64,000 nt of DNA from Tubulanus polymorphus (taxonomy: Eukaryota; Nemertea; Palaeonemertea; Tubulaniformes; Tubulanidae), in the NCBI RefSeq assembly GCF_964204645.1, contig NC_134027.1, positions 6,436,485 through 6,500,484 of the forward strand, given 5' to 3'. This document shows positions 17,000-29,893 of the stretch, piece by piece (within the stretch, counting starts at the first letter, position 1; every line of letters starts with the position of its first letter). The translations under genes were made by a program, and so were the position numbers. The notes beneath the pieces are model-generated. The model was not told the origin of the DNA, did no database searches, and was given only the letters and a program-made list of their open reading frames with translations.

Positions 17000-19650
17000 C
17001 TAAGTACACAGATCGCTGAAACATGGGCCCTCAAGGAACTGAGTGGACACCTGCCACATCCACCTAGCACTTTTGCCTTCTATACTGATATGAAGTGATT
17101 TTGATTATTTGATACACAACCTTATCTACTAGGTGTTACACGCGGTCTCTGAAAATTTGCTTGACATCAACCAAAATGAGGGTTTTTGGAGGTTCAAGCC
17201 CTACAAAGATATATTTGATATTAATGATGGATAGTCTAGCACCAGTTGCTCTTCTACGCGCCTCAATCGCACTATCTTCACTTGATCAATTAGATTTCCT
17301 GCAATTTTCCTATGTGATTGATATCAAAGGCTGAGGAACAAAAATAAAGGAAGAACATGGATGATTCATGTTTTATATCATTTATTCAAAGCGATTTTTA
17401 GAAACAGACAAATGTACTTACAATACATTACAGTAACCCAGTATTAAAACTTCATCATCTATCCATTACAAAATAAATACAGATCATAAATCGGTAAATG
17501 GTATTACTATTAGACATTAACACATCTTACTAACACAACACTCGATAATACTGAATTTATTTCCTCATCAATAAAAGTTGAGGATTGGACGTTCAAAACA
17601 TCATCAGTGTAAAGATTCTTTTAAATCGTTTTGATGCTAATAGTTCAAAACATGTAGTAATGTTATCTCCAGAGAGGCTACTTTAATGTAGTACCAGTAC
17701 ATTTTGTTGCAATAATCACTACAATAATTCATTTCAATTCAGAATTTTACTGGCATTCATATTTACATTAACTTGTACATAAAACAGCACATGAAAGTTC
17801 ATTTAAGTTCTGTCTATAATCGCAGAATGAAAACCACCTCTTACAATCCAGCTAAAACGAGTTGTGTGGTCAGATTAACCTAAATTAATCTGTGCTAAAC
17901 GGGTTGGGTCCTGATATGGGCCCATTTTGGGTGTAGCTTTCACATAGCACCACTAGTTTTGCAAGCGCAACACATCTGGGACTCAAAATCCCAAGTGGGC
18001 TAAAAATCAATCCGGACCAATGTCTGACTGCTCCATATATCATTCCATTCTCAAATGGACTTCACCAATTAAATTCATGTGAATGCAGACAATAATCAAG
18101 GGTTCTTTTAATCAAACCAAGGCATAAGGCCTAGAATATTTAGCAAAATCACTTGTGTGTCCGTCAATATTTCTGAATAGAAGTTTTTTTGTCACACACA
18201 TTAACCACATCACAAGTAAATGATGGAAAACAGGGGCATAGGTTTTCTCTCGTAAAATATCATGGAACAGACATTCCTGCAAACCCCCTTGGTTATGCCC
18301 CTTGAAAAATGGAATCAACAACAGGAAGATATTTAGTGAGATGAGGCATGGTTTTTGGAAGCTCGGATTAAACACTGTGGTAATGCACATTAGGGGGCTG
18401 GTGAAATCAAAAATACAGCAGAAATTATTTGAAATGAAATATACAGCAGTTCTTTTACAAATGGTTTAAGCATAAACATTAGTGTGCTTACGGGTATGCT
18501 TATTATTGCCATTTGTAATATCGGTAGATTTTTTTTCAAACTCAAAACTGAAAATATGATATGATAGTGCATGTTCTCCTCTGGTGAGCAGGGATTGATT
18601 AAGCTGGGTTGATAATATCAATTTTTATAATGAAACCTCATGTATACACGGTGAGGAAACAAAAATATTGGGAAAATGGAATGAGCGGCCGGTGAATAAA
18701 TATTTAATAAAAATATATGATTCAAAGAATTTATGATACATACACAATGTTTTGCTATTGTTCTCATAAAAAATGTCTACTGTTCATTTGCTGATCACAT
18801 CAAAAATGTACAAAAAAGAAAGACTATTGTGCAAACGCAAACATGTCAAATTCAAGATAAAAAATGCATTTCTGATAAAATCTTATGATCATTTTGATAT
18901 ATTTTTAGCTTATACTAATTTATTGTATCCTGCCATACATACAGGGATTCTATGTTGATTGATATGGCAGGGTTTCCTCACATTGCCATCAGGTTTGAGT
19001 CCAAGCAAGGCAGGATGATTTTTTGTTCAAGATCGTTGTTTGATTTACCATACTCACAGAAATTTGATTTAAAAAACTAGCTACAAACAGTCACTAAACG
19101 TGGTACAAATTATCCAATAAATTCAATTGTGCATATAAAAATTTCATAATATAAATTGTCATGAACGTTATTAAGCGACACACAACAAATAGTTTTTAAG
19201 CCTCATGAAACAGTTCACATATTCATACCCAGCCTCAATATGTTAATCTGAATGGCTGATCTTAATGACGATTTGTACATACCGGTAAATAAATACATAC
19301 ATAAATTCTTTACAGCACAAAAATATATTATTACAATTAACTATCATTTGCTGATTTCTACAGTAAATGATGTACTGGCGCTTACATTCCATGGTTTACA
19401 AAATTCCAGCCCATTCTTCAACAGGTTTAGTGCGACTGCAGCTCGAGACCAGTACAGTTTCTCTGATAAAGCTAATTAATCTCAACATGCATAAACTCTA
19501 AAATATCTACTTTTGAACGTGAAAATAAACTACATTCTAATACACAGTACTATATTACTCAGTTATTGAAGAGAGCATAGCTTACAATAAATCAGTCATA
19601 CGTATCAAAAATCGATTAAGCAATATATTTTCCTTTTGTATCATAAACTA
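17000..19650. other. Long convergent 3' region between MON1 and EEPD1
   Basis: There is no supported coding exon. It probably includes a long EEPD1 3' UTR: a minus-strand AATAAA lies at 17381-17386, and the sequence is AT-rich and free of recognisable domains. Open frames here are short and unsupported. Confidence 0.45.
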
Positions 19651-22600
19651 TCATAACGTGCTCTCCCGTTTGAAACTGTCTAATGTTATATTTGATAGGT
19701 CGATATCACCAAATGTATTTACGTCTAAGTCTTCGTGACAATAGAATTCGCCCCACACGGGACAATGATCGCTGACCACTCCGCCCCACGACCAGTTATC
19801 CGGAATACACGGATGGAACAATCCTTGACGTACTACACCATACTTCCCTAAAATAACAATAAACATAAGTGCAAGTCAACTGCCAAGCGTAAGTAGATTG
19901 GATTCAGTCAGCTTCTTCATAAGATCATCACTGCCTGTACTCAAGAGGCGTTGATCTAGAAACAACTAAAAATGTCTCCGCAATTGATCAATAAGTAAAA
20001 AGTGAAAAGGAAAAGGTTTGACTAGATATAAGACACTAACCTGTAAACACTTTTTCTGTTTGTTTGTTAATCCATATATTATCGTAAGTGCGATTGCCTT
20101 TCTTATTCTTTTTGCTGATATTCGTATAGAATCCGTCGGGTACGAGGTTTATATAATCGTGTCGCCTGAATATGTCGAAATCTGTCGTGTCGGGATTCAA
20201 GTTGAAGTCGCCGAGGATCAACACATCTTCTTCACCTACAGAAAATAAAGGTACACGTGAATACAAGCAAAAGAAAAATACTTCACCTGACTTTCCTTTC
20301 ACAAACTAACAAACATCATTACGGTAATAATAAAAAGCATTTCAACAGCGCAAAAATCATTTTAAAAACAGCTCTTACACGCTCCACAGGGCAGATTGTC
20401 ATTGATAATGCGCCTGGAACAATTGACTTTTTAAGTGTCTTTTGATCTACGGTGAATCTAAAGATTATATTCCATTAGATTAGATATATTCTATAGTCTT
20501 TGAGGTGAAAAACTGAAAAAGCCGAAGGTATCCAAGACATAGGCCGGTTCATTTAGACTAGACTAGAAGATCGCAGATAACGAGAGAAAACTCACACGAA
20601 ACTGACTACGTATCCCAGGCAGATTTATTTTTTCTCGAATCTGATGAAAGTAAAACTGGCAGACTACATTATGATAGATTTTCATCGGTTAATATATCTC
20701 ATTCTTGACTATAAATTGAATTTCCTGATCTCTTAGGTTTCAGTTCTCATAGAAACGGATTTTCGACTAATGGTTATATCGAGTTCCCATAGATTTGCTT
20801 CCTGAGTGAATATTGAAATTCTCAATCATTGATGAGATACATTAATGCTCACCAGGGCAGGATAATTTAATAGCTTCAACAAGCGCCGGCATTCGTAAAA
20901 TCTCTTCTTCGAGTTCATCTAAATCTTCATTACCCAGGCCTGTCGCTTTCAGATGTACGCTCACCAGTACAAAGTCGAGTTTATCAACCTTCAAAAATAG
21001 AAATTTGTACATACATGCTGATTTTGATATCAAATAATCTTGTGTCTGACTTAAAAGAATCCCGGGATCATAAGTTCGGCATGTAGGAATATAAAGCCCA
21101 GGCTATATGTTAATCACACCTTGGACTTATATCTAGTTAATGTTCATGGTCAGACGGAAAGAAAACTCCCAGCAGCCTTCAGTAATACGAGCATAAAAAA
21201 AGGAGGAAACCTGGAACTTTAAAAAGCTTTAACCTTTCCCAGGAGCTAGAAAAGTAGAAGTCAAATCACCCTAGATTAGACACATACTTGAATCATCAAT
21301 ACAAGTGTTAGGTAAATCAATTCAGGTTTGCTAGCTTAACGTGATAAGATAGAAGGGGTAAATACCAGTCTTCAGATGACATACACATAACAGAAACTAA
21401 AAACAAGCAATATATATATGAATTTCAAAAATACATTTGTAGGCAAATCATGTCCCTTTCTATACTATTTGCAAATAACACTGGATCCTCCTGCGTACTG
21501 TGATCTGAGGCCGGAAGAATGTTTAAGAGGTTTTCTATTACTCACCTGGAAGAAGCCTATGAATGGACGTCTCGTAAAAGCGCGGTCTTTCTTCTCACTG
21601 GCCATCTGAAGCAGGTTGGCACCTTTAAACGATACATTTCGATTGACATCATAAATAAACCCATTGTATTCATTTCCCTGCAACAAAAAGTCCTCAACAA
21701 TTACAAAGGCCTTCATGCATCCTGTATATTATAAGTATACAGTTAGAAAAAAATGCAAAAGGTGTATCGTTTTGCCAAAAAAAAAAAACAAAGATAAATT
21801 GAACCAATTATGCTAGGTAATCAAGACACCTGTAAGGTTATTTGGGTAAAAATACAAGTAACGGTAATGCTTATCTAGACGAATAGGTTCAGACACAGGT
21901 TAAATAAGAATTATCTGCAAGATAAATAGTTCTCCGGTGTTCTAAACGAAACGAGGTTTCTTCATAGTCCTGGCAAAAAATAAATCTGTTTACTAAGAAA
22001 ACAAAAATGTTTTCAGACTGTGCAGCAGATATCAGCACTGAAATCACGATACAATACATAGGCGTAAGACTGAACATATCAACAAGTTACTTTCTATACA
22101 TGTACTTCAACATTTTGCGGTGAATGCCCACCTACGTCATTTCATACAGATTTCATATTTCAAAACTGGATTTAATGAATGGATAAGCGCTGTGTAATAT
22201 CTGGTTGTTAGATAACTATTGGGTGCAACGCATTATTACCTGAAACATACGACCAGTGGCTTCCGAAACACAGCACTTCCATAGACCGCGATCGCCTTTC
22301 CACTTTTTGACACTCGGCAAAGTGGGCTGATTTAACTCTGCACAAAACTGCCAAAAAACAAAAGTATGGTTGAAATTAAACCCGGTACTGAACCTGATGT
22401 GGGATTCACTTATCAATTGTCATTCTCTATTGATAAAAGAAGGTGATTCAAATTTCCATCTGTGATGGCAGCATAATTTCGCAGGTTATATTGTAGACTT
22501 TTTTAATTGACTCTGTAGTGACACAGTTCTGTCTAGTACACATGTACGAAAGAACTGCGCATAAACAATATTTATGTGTGTCTATGGATTTATTACAAAA

Positions 22601-25600
22601 ATACATATTAAATATGTCAGCACAAAGGGTTACTAAAACGTAGAAAAAAATCTAACAGCTACGGGAAAAAATACCTAGAAGGCATAGTTTCGAATAGGGA
22701 CTACTCAATAATAAACGACCACAATTTGTTCAAAATCATATTTGTTTGTGAAAAAAATTCAGTGGTTATGAAAGAGACGGATAAATTCTCTGTCTGAGTA
22801 ATGTATGGATTATCTTAGAAGTTATGTAAACTAAAAACAGAAATTTCATATGGATAACGCAAACAAGCAAGCTTTCTGTATTCATCCTTAAAAATAAAGG
22901 CTGGCTTTTGCTCAAAGCTGATCAGACAACTTAAGATTCAACCGGCAAAATGAAGCTGTTTATAAAACAGTTTGGGAAAATAGTCTACCAATTTATTGGG
23001 TATCAATATATCGCTGAGTGACCAAGGACATTGAAAATCTGAAATAAAGTAGATGTCTTTGCTGTGCAGATTACATTCTTTGTCTGATCTATGAGACACT
23101 TTAAGGGGAACTCGAAATTGATAGATTTCAAAGCAAATACTGTTCAAACGAAAGGTCAAGGTTTAGATTATAAATGACCGCTGACTGATCGTACCATAAA
23201 TATGGCCTGATTAATGAACAGTTGTAACCTTCAAAGTATTTCGGACGATATATTTGTCCATATTTTACAAGTTCTTACCTTTTGTAAACATTCTTTATCA
23301 GCTAATTCTTGAAATGCAATTATACTGAATCTGAAAGTAATAGATTGTACATTAGTGACTATTTTTGGAACTTTCCTCTTAGAATACCATAATAATGGGT
23401 TTTTAATGGACTGTTGTGAGCGGATTTCAGCATTTCTGCAGCGTGCTGAAAACCTCTGTCACAAGAGCTCTCGACCAGAGAGCTATTTTACAAGCTCTCT
23501 CGAAAATGTAAACTGCGCTAAAGCTTTTTGTTCCGATAGAAATCAAAACAATATTTACTTAAAACCAGACTCTACGTAACAGTAGTCATGATTGATCATA
23601 ATTTTATGCCGATTAAAATTTGCCACATCTGCCACAACAGACCCTGTGCATAGCAGGTTTTTGGTTCGTTTAGGTTGTTTACCCAAACTACATTACTTCA
23701 TATAGTTCAGTATCTATTTATATAGGCCTATTTAAAACCAAACTAGTTTGATCATTGACTAAGTGTCTATTGTCTTGGTTGGGAGTCTCGATTATAACTA
23801 TTTTGATATCTATGTTTTTGGGTAAAAAAAATCTGTTCGCCATATCATACCTCAATAGTATTTCTTATGAAATTGATCAAACTTTCAAGATTCCAGTTTC
23901 GAGGGCTATCTACTACACATATGTAATTCATTATTCAGTGAAGTATAAGAAACAAACACTAACGTCCGTCCGATGAAGTTTGAATTTGAAATTTATAAAT
24001 GCTATTAAGCTTTACGTTTACACAACCATCGATCAACAGTAAATTGAATCGATTTCCGATAATCTGAGTCCGAATGAATTTCCTACATTCGATTCACATT
24101 TACTTCGGTACCAGTTCATTCAACAAACCGGTAAATAGGTCCAGTGAGCAATGAACTCTGCTAGGAGTTGGTTTGATCGTGAATATTTCAAGGAGCTCAC
24201 TGGATCATCTAGGTCCAGACTTAAAATTCTAGGCTTCATCTTTCATGAAAGGCAACAATAGAATGAGCATGCTTTTATGTTCACAACACACTATCGAATA
24301 AAAATAGCTCTATAAATAATGGATCGGCCAAGTTCTAACTAACTGGAGAAGGTGCTTGCGTAATATTATAAATCTATTTCAACCGTGCAAGTCTATTTTC
24401 GACCTGTGTTTACATATTTATATCAACTTGTACATTGCATCTTTGCGAGTATTGCCAGTATTTCAGTACTCCTCTATCTGAGACTTCCTGATGAGAAATT
24501 GCAATATATCACCAGGCCCTAAACTATATCCTACTGATTGATTTAATTGTAGCAATGATACAGTACAGACGACTCAATTTCAATAACGTCTTCAAAGCTT
24601 TCAATTTTTCAAATCAAATTTCAAGCAAACAGGGCGAGGGTGGCCACTTTCGGCCACTTCACAAATCCTCAGAGTTTTACATGATTTTTTCACGTGATGA
24701 CACAAAATTCCCTGGGTGAATCAGAGAAATCTCTCGGGTTTAAAATGTTACAATTTAATCATTTCTCATCGTATCATGTATTGAAAAAGAAACTCATGGT
24801 CAATAAACAGGATTACCCAAATTCTCCCTGATTTTTTCTAGATTTTCCTGGTCAGTAACCACCCTGGCCAACTCGCAAAATATGATGTTGCATCATTTTT
24901 CACAATTTTGCACAAGTCGATGAAATGCGTAGAAACTGAATAAATCTTACCCATTCTCAAGTATCGTCCGGCAAACCACCTCGAGAACTCCGGGATTATC
25001 AGCTTTCTCGCAGCCGCAACGTTTCAGGTTCCAGCTCGCGACGCGGAACGCCGGGTGGTTCTTGCGTTTGAAATCGAACGGCGTCACGTCCGGGCGTTCA
25101 TGTTTTTCGAACAACGGTCGAAAGTGCGCGAGTATGTCCAACTGAGAATCGGTGAGTTGTTTTCGTATCAATTCCGCGCCCGTCGAAACCGAACTGTAAC
25201 GGTTATTATTGTTGCCGTTGCAATCGCTGAGTCGTTTCACCGAGTCAGTTTGCGGTAAGAAGCCATTCGTGTTATTGTTCGACGCTGAACTCGGTTCCGC
25301 GTTTAAAGTCACTTGGTGTCGAATTGCACTTAAAATCGAAGGATTGAATCCCTTCACTTTGACTAGATCATCGATGTTCTTAAAGTTGCCTTTTTTGTCT
25401 CTGTACGCGGTGATATTTTCGGCGAGTTGCTGATTGATACCTTTGATTTTCATCAACTGAAAAACATTCGAGCCATTAATCGCTATTTTACGCTTTATGC
25501 CATTTCGCATACCGACCAGGTCCGTATTGCTATTGTTAGGCGTAACGCGTTGCGAATTCGGCCGTCGATTTACGCAAATTTCCGAACTGATCAACGTCAT

Positions 25601-25918
25601 TTTGGCGGCACCGATGCCCGACACGAGCGCGATGTCTTCGATTTTTTTGAAGCCGTCTATTTGGCGACGGTACGCGACGATAGCCTGCGCGATCGCGCGA
25701 TTCACTCCGGGTAGAGTCATCAGTTCTTCCTCGGACGCCGTATTGATGTTCAACTGTTCGGGAATCGAGACTGAATCGCTGTTTGGTACCTCGACGAGAT
25801 TCCATGTCGCACTCGGATTGCGTCTGTGCTTCGTCAGTCGTTTCGGCGTCGCATGGTTTTCCTTAAAACACGGGTCCGGACCGTTTTTCGGTATGCAGCA
25901 GCTGTTTACGGCACCCAT
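19651..25918 (-). CDS. EEPD1: EEPD1-like HhH and endonuclease/exonuclease/phosphatase protein
   Basis: EEPD1 family protein, linked in vertebrates to replication-fork repair and cholesterol handling at the membrane. Minus-strand exons: 25918-24951, 23330-23279, 22347-22240, 21677-21546, 20988-20853, 20235-20041, 19847-19651 (TGA). Phases agree and the total is 595 residues (human about 569). The N terminus MGAVNSCCIPK fits an N-myristoylation site with adjacent cysteines. Two helix-hairpin-helix domains follow: LNINTASEEELMTLPGV (about residue 54) and a second around LMKIKGINQQLAENITAYRD. The EEP domain starts at FRVASWNLKRCGCEKADNPGV, continues with IIAFQELADKE and FCAELNQPTLPSVKKWKGD, and ends with LILGDFNLNPDTTDFD, YDNIWI and NWSWGGVVSDHCPVW. 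It keeps GDFN and the SDH motif, which suggests an active phosphodiesterase site. Very strong match. Confidence 0.95.
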
Positions 25919-28660
25919 TTCTATATCTGTCAGGACGATCGGTGGAACGCTTCGAAATTATTCTTCATTTCGTCTCGTCGTCTGCAAGCGTTTGAAGAAT
26001 TTCAAGTTGAAAGTCGAATATCTTCTGCAAATATAACACGAAAACAGGATGATCATCAATCTTTTATATTATTGCAAAGTCGTCATGGTTACCATCAACA
26101 GGTATCGCCATAAACTAATTTTTTAAATCACGGAGAAGATGGTTCTCGACTACGATCTCTTAACAACCCTCACTAACAGACGAACGAACGGATAAAAACT
26201 CATCTCAGTCTCGGCCGAGTTCGACATTTAACGAAGTTCCTCGAATTATCGAACCTATCAAACAGGGATAGAATGTGAAACGCGAGCAACCAATTAGTAA
26301 ATCAGTGTCCCTGGAGCAAATGTACCGCCAGACTTAGCAATGAATATAACGAGTGTCTAAACAGAGCAAACAGCGTTTCATATCTCATTTAGCGTTAGGA
26401 AAAAAGTGCCGAAACCTGATAGAAAAAGGTACCTTCCCTGTTCATTGACCTCCTGTCTGTAGTGAACAAGTCCTGAATAATAAGGTATTTCTTCTAGATA
26501 GGCAGTAGGCCTGCTGAAATACTACATTGGTCTGTACACAATTGTCACCGTCATACTAAATATCAATCACAATTGATTATGAAAGGAAAACTCGAATCTT
26601 GCTCAATATCAAACTTTGCACTCATGTTTCCAATACCTTATAATACTTTAGTGTCATTTGTGAAATCTCAGTTACACAATTCGGGAAATCATTTTATTAT
26701 ACGCTTTCATTTTTCCGTCATATCGAAATAACCAGTGAAAAGGATTGTTATTAGAAAAGGGTTTTCGGTAAATGAAATACCGTAGACACATGATTACCGC
26801 TGTAAAAGTACTAATATTAGTATCAAAGGTTGTGATTTCTAAGTAAAAGTATAGCGAAAAAGCAAGAGTACATAGAGGTACAAAGCCAGTAGTGTTCATT
26901 GTTCCGGATGCTATCTATTAAAATCGTAAAACAAACGAAACATGCCCTGAAAGTATCTTCATGTTTGTTGGGTTCTCATCATTTTTTAAAATTTGGTTTG
27001 AAATAGTTTCAAGATTTGTTGAATGGTGATATAGACCCACTACATTCAATCCTTCTAGCTGACCTTTAGGCCTTAACAGCAGGTGCAACGATTTATCCAA
27101 ATATTTTGAAAAATACGGATTAAAATGGATTGTGAGCTTTGAGTATTAACACTCCCTAAAACATTTTTTATTAGGGACCTATAGTAATAAGTAGAAAAGC
27201 CATACTGTAATTCATGCAATGTTGGTCACAAAATATCTGATTCATTGTAGCGTAGGCCGCATACCGTAGCTCCTATTTCATTCAGAATTTTGAAGTTTGT
27301 TTTTAAGATTGGAAACCTTGAGACTAACGAGTGGAATGTTATTGCCTGAAAATACTCTTGAAAATAAAAGTAGACCCTATGTGAACTGGATCAAAGACAA
27401 ATTCTATCTGGGGATATTATTTTTTTAGATGTAGGGCTTTTTGAAAATCACTTCAATGAAGAAATCATAAAAGGTTCATAGGGTAGGCCTTATTCATAAG
27501 ATAGGCCTTAGAAAGCAGGCAATCAAATATGAAAGGATACAAGCTCATTACTAGGCCTAACTATAACTAATATAGGCTGTAGGCTAGTCTTAGATGAATA
27601 AGGTACCGTATATCAGTAGGCCTAAGGCCATAGGCCCAGCCTTAAAGAGTTGGATATTATCTAGTTTCCAGTTAGATATCTTTCCTCTAATAAAGGTTTC
27701 AAGACCTATCTGTAATAACTAATGCATTGAATAGTTCATTATAGCCGATTGATGATAGCCTACAATTGGACCTACCCAAAGATTATTGTATCCTACACAA
27801 TATAACAGATAGCCAAAAATTGACAAATACCGAGATGATGATTTATCCATTCAGCTCTACATAAGGCTCTATGAATCAGCTCTATAGGCTCTATGAGTGC
27901 TTGCTTCTATATCTGATAGAGAAAAGGATATAGAGATCTGCCGGATGAACGAGTACAACTGTACTGAAATGTCATATGACAGCCGGCCCCTGCGGTCCTG
28001 CTGGTGCTGTGTGTAATATCTATTTAGGCCTACTCTGCACTACAACAATAATTAATGAATACCACGCATCAGCCTCCATGGAGATCAGCATCAATTACAT
28101 CGAATCACCAACCAATTTTCACAAAAATCAAGGATCATTTCCTACCATAATGAGACAAAGCAGAGAAGCGACCCAAAGAAATCATAAATTCTACAGCGCT
28201 AAACAGTAGTAAACACTCAAATCAAGACCATATTAGAGTATATTCATATGAATATAGATTAAGAGCATGTCTTTAATCCTCTATTTCCACTTGTTCCCCT
28301 AGCCGTTCTTTAAGTCAAAACAATACATACTAAAGCATAAGCCAACAGTTAACGTCCGGGTAAATGTCAGACTTAAGAGAGAAGACGAGGAAAATTGAGT
28401 AGGAAGTCAAGAACCGGCAACGCCAACTGACCTGGTTGGTAGCTGTAGAGACAACGAAAGTGTCCCGTTAATATAACTTTCACTGATTCCAATTAAAATA
28501 AGAATTGGTGGCTATTATTCAGAATAGGTATATCAACGTATATTACTTTATATAAACCTCAAACTTACGTAAATTCGACGTAAAACCACGAAAGATCAGG
28601 ATAAAATTCCGAAATACGCTATATCCTCTAGAAACACAATCGTGATTAACCGACTACCCG
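25919..28660. other. Intergenic region upstream of EEPD1
   Basis: No gene supported. It presumably starts with the EEPD1 promoter and 5' UTR. Around 27,480-27,640 the palindromic motif TAGGCCTA and close variants recur many times. The open frame at 27,976-28,209 has no recognisable domain. Confidence 0.45.
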
Positions 28661-28685
28661 TCTGATGGCGCCACCTCCTGGATCA

Positions 28686-29573
28686 AATTACAAGTTTTAT
28701 CAGAGCTAGGACGTTACCCTTTGAATATAGATGTTAGACGCAGGATGATTAACTTTTGGGTGAAAACAGTATCTGGAAAGCAAACCAAACTTAATTCAAT
28801 ACTCTATAAAATATCTTTCAATTTATTTTTAAGGGATAAATTTAAGAGCCCTTGGTTACCATATATAAAGAAAACGTTTGATGACTGTGGTTTGTCCTGC
28901 ATTTGGACGCAGCAATTCATGACTAACACAGTAAATCTTTTTCAAAACGAATAAAACAGATACTCCGTGACCAGCACCTTCAAGAAACTGTATCTGCCAT
29001 AAATACTAATCCGATATACACTAACTTTAGGCAATATAAAAATGATATTAGGTTAGAGAAGTATATAATAGAACTTGGTGATGACTTAGGAACTAGTTTA
29101 TTTGAATTTAGGGTCGGGTCCTATATTTTACCTGTGAACAAATTTTCAAACCTTCATTTAGACACAGCCGATAGAATATGCCCCACTTGTAATACTTTAG
29201 GTGACGAATCCCATTTTCTGTTTGACTGTACCTTACTTAACGAACAACGCAAAAACTTTTTGAATTTGAATACCTTTAATACCCTTGATATTCTGAAAAA
29301 CCCAACGGTCACCTTAGCTAAATTCATTAAGACCGGCTTAGATGTATATAGATCCCTCCAATAGTATATATAGTATTGTAAATAGTTGATGTATATAATA
29401 GTATATATAGTATTGTAAATAGTTGATGTATATATATATTTCGTTACGTTTTCATTCTCTAAATTTTAATCACTTTAGTGTTGTTTTGTAAATATTTGTA
29501 TATACATGTGTAATAGTTTTCCTCCATATACCATGGAAATGGTTGGAGTGTAAATAAATCGTAATCGTAAACT
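28686..29573 (+). mobile_element. Degenerate 3' end of a non-LTR (LINE) retrotransposon
   Basis: Two open stretches in different frames (28,686-28,954 and about 28,950-29,364) join by a frameshift near 28,950. They read as the C-terminal tail of a LINE reverse transcriptase. The first has the LGRYPLNIDVRRRMINFWVK type of sequence. The second holds the typical zinc-binding CPTCNTLGDESHFLFDC motif and ends at TAG 29,362. It is followed by a 37-bp tandem duplication (29,363-29,399 and 29,400-29,436) and a short 3' end, AAATAAATCGTAATCGTAA. There is no RT catalytic core, so the copy is 5'-truncated and dead. A CR1/L2-like clade is likely but not certain. Confidence 0.75.
29363..29436 (+). repeat. 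37-bp tandem duplication in LINE 3' UTR
   Basis: Two back-to-back copies of a 37-bp unit containing TATTGTAAATAGTTGATG, directly after the LINE stop codon. Confidence 0.8.
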
Positions 29574-29694
29574 CTATCATGTACGTAGGTTTAGGTTCGA
29601 ATCCGCGAAGTCCCAATTACTTTTTACCAATAAAAATTGAATGGAACACGACAAAAGATATCAAAACTAAAGTGATTGTTATTAAAAATTTTGA

Positions 29695-29700
29695 TTTATT
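29695..29700 (-). terminator. Polyadenylation signal of minus-strand coiled-coil gene
   Basis: Minus-strand AATAAA about 195 bases past the stop codon at 29,894. Confidence 0.45.
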
Positions 29701-29893
29701 AATAACATTATATTAAGCTACTTTTTTACAAATGAGTACAATATTTTACAGAAATGTACAACAACATATCATTATTATCAACTAAATGTTTACATTCACA
29801 AATAATCTTTAATCACAGTCGAAAAATACAAGCAGCTTCAAATCAACATTCCCAATATCAGAACATGTCTCATGCGAATCTGTATTTCCAGCA

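Noticed and set aside
27976-28209. 77-residue open frame
   Set aside because: No domain, and no splice partner found on either side.
29590-29612. GGTTCGAATCC B-box-like sequence after the LINE fragment
   Set aside because: The T-arm does not pair and no tRNA body is present.
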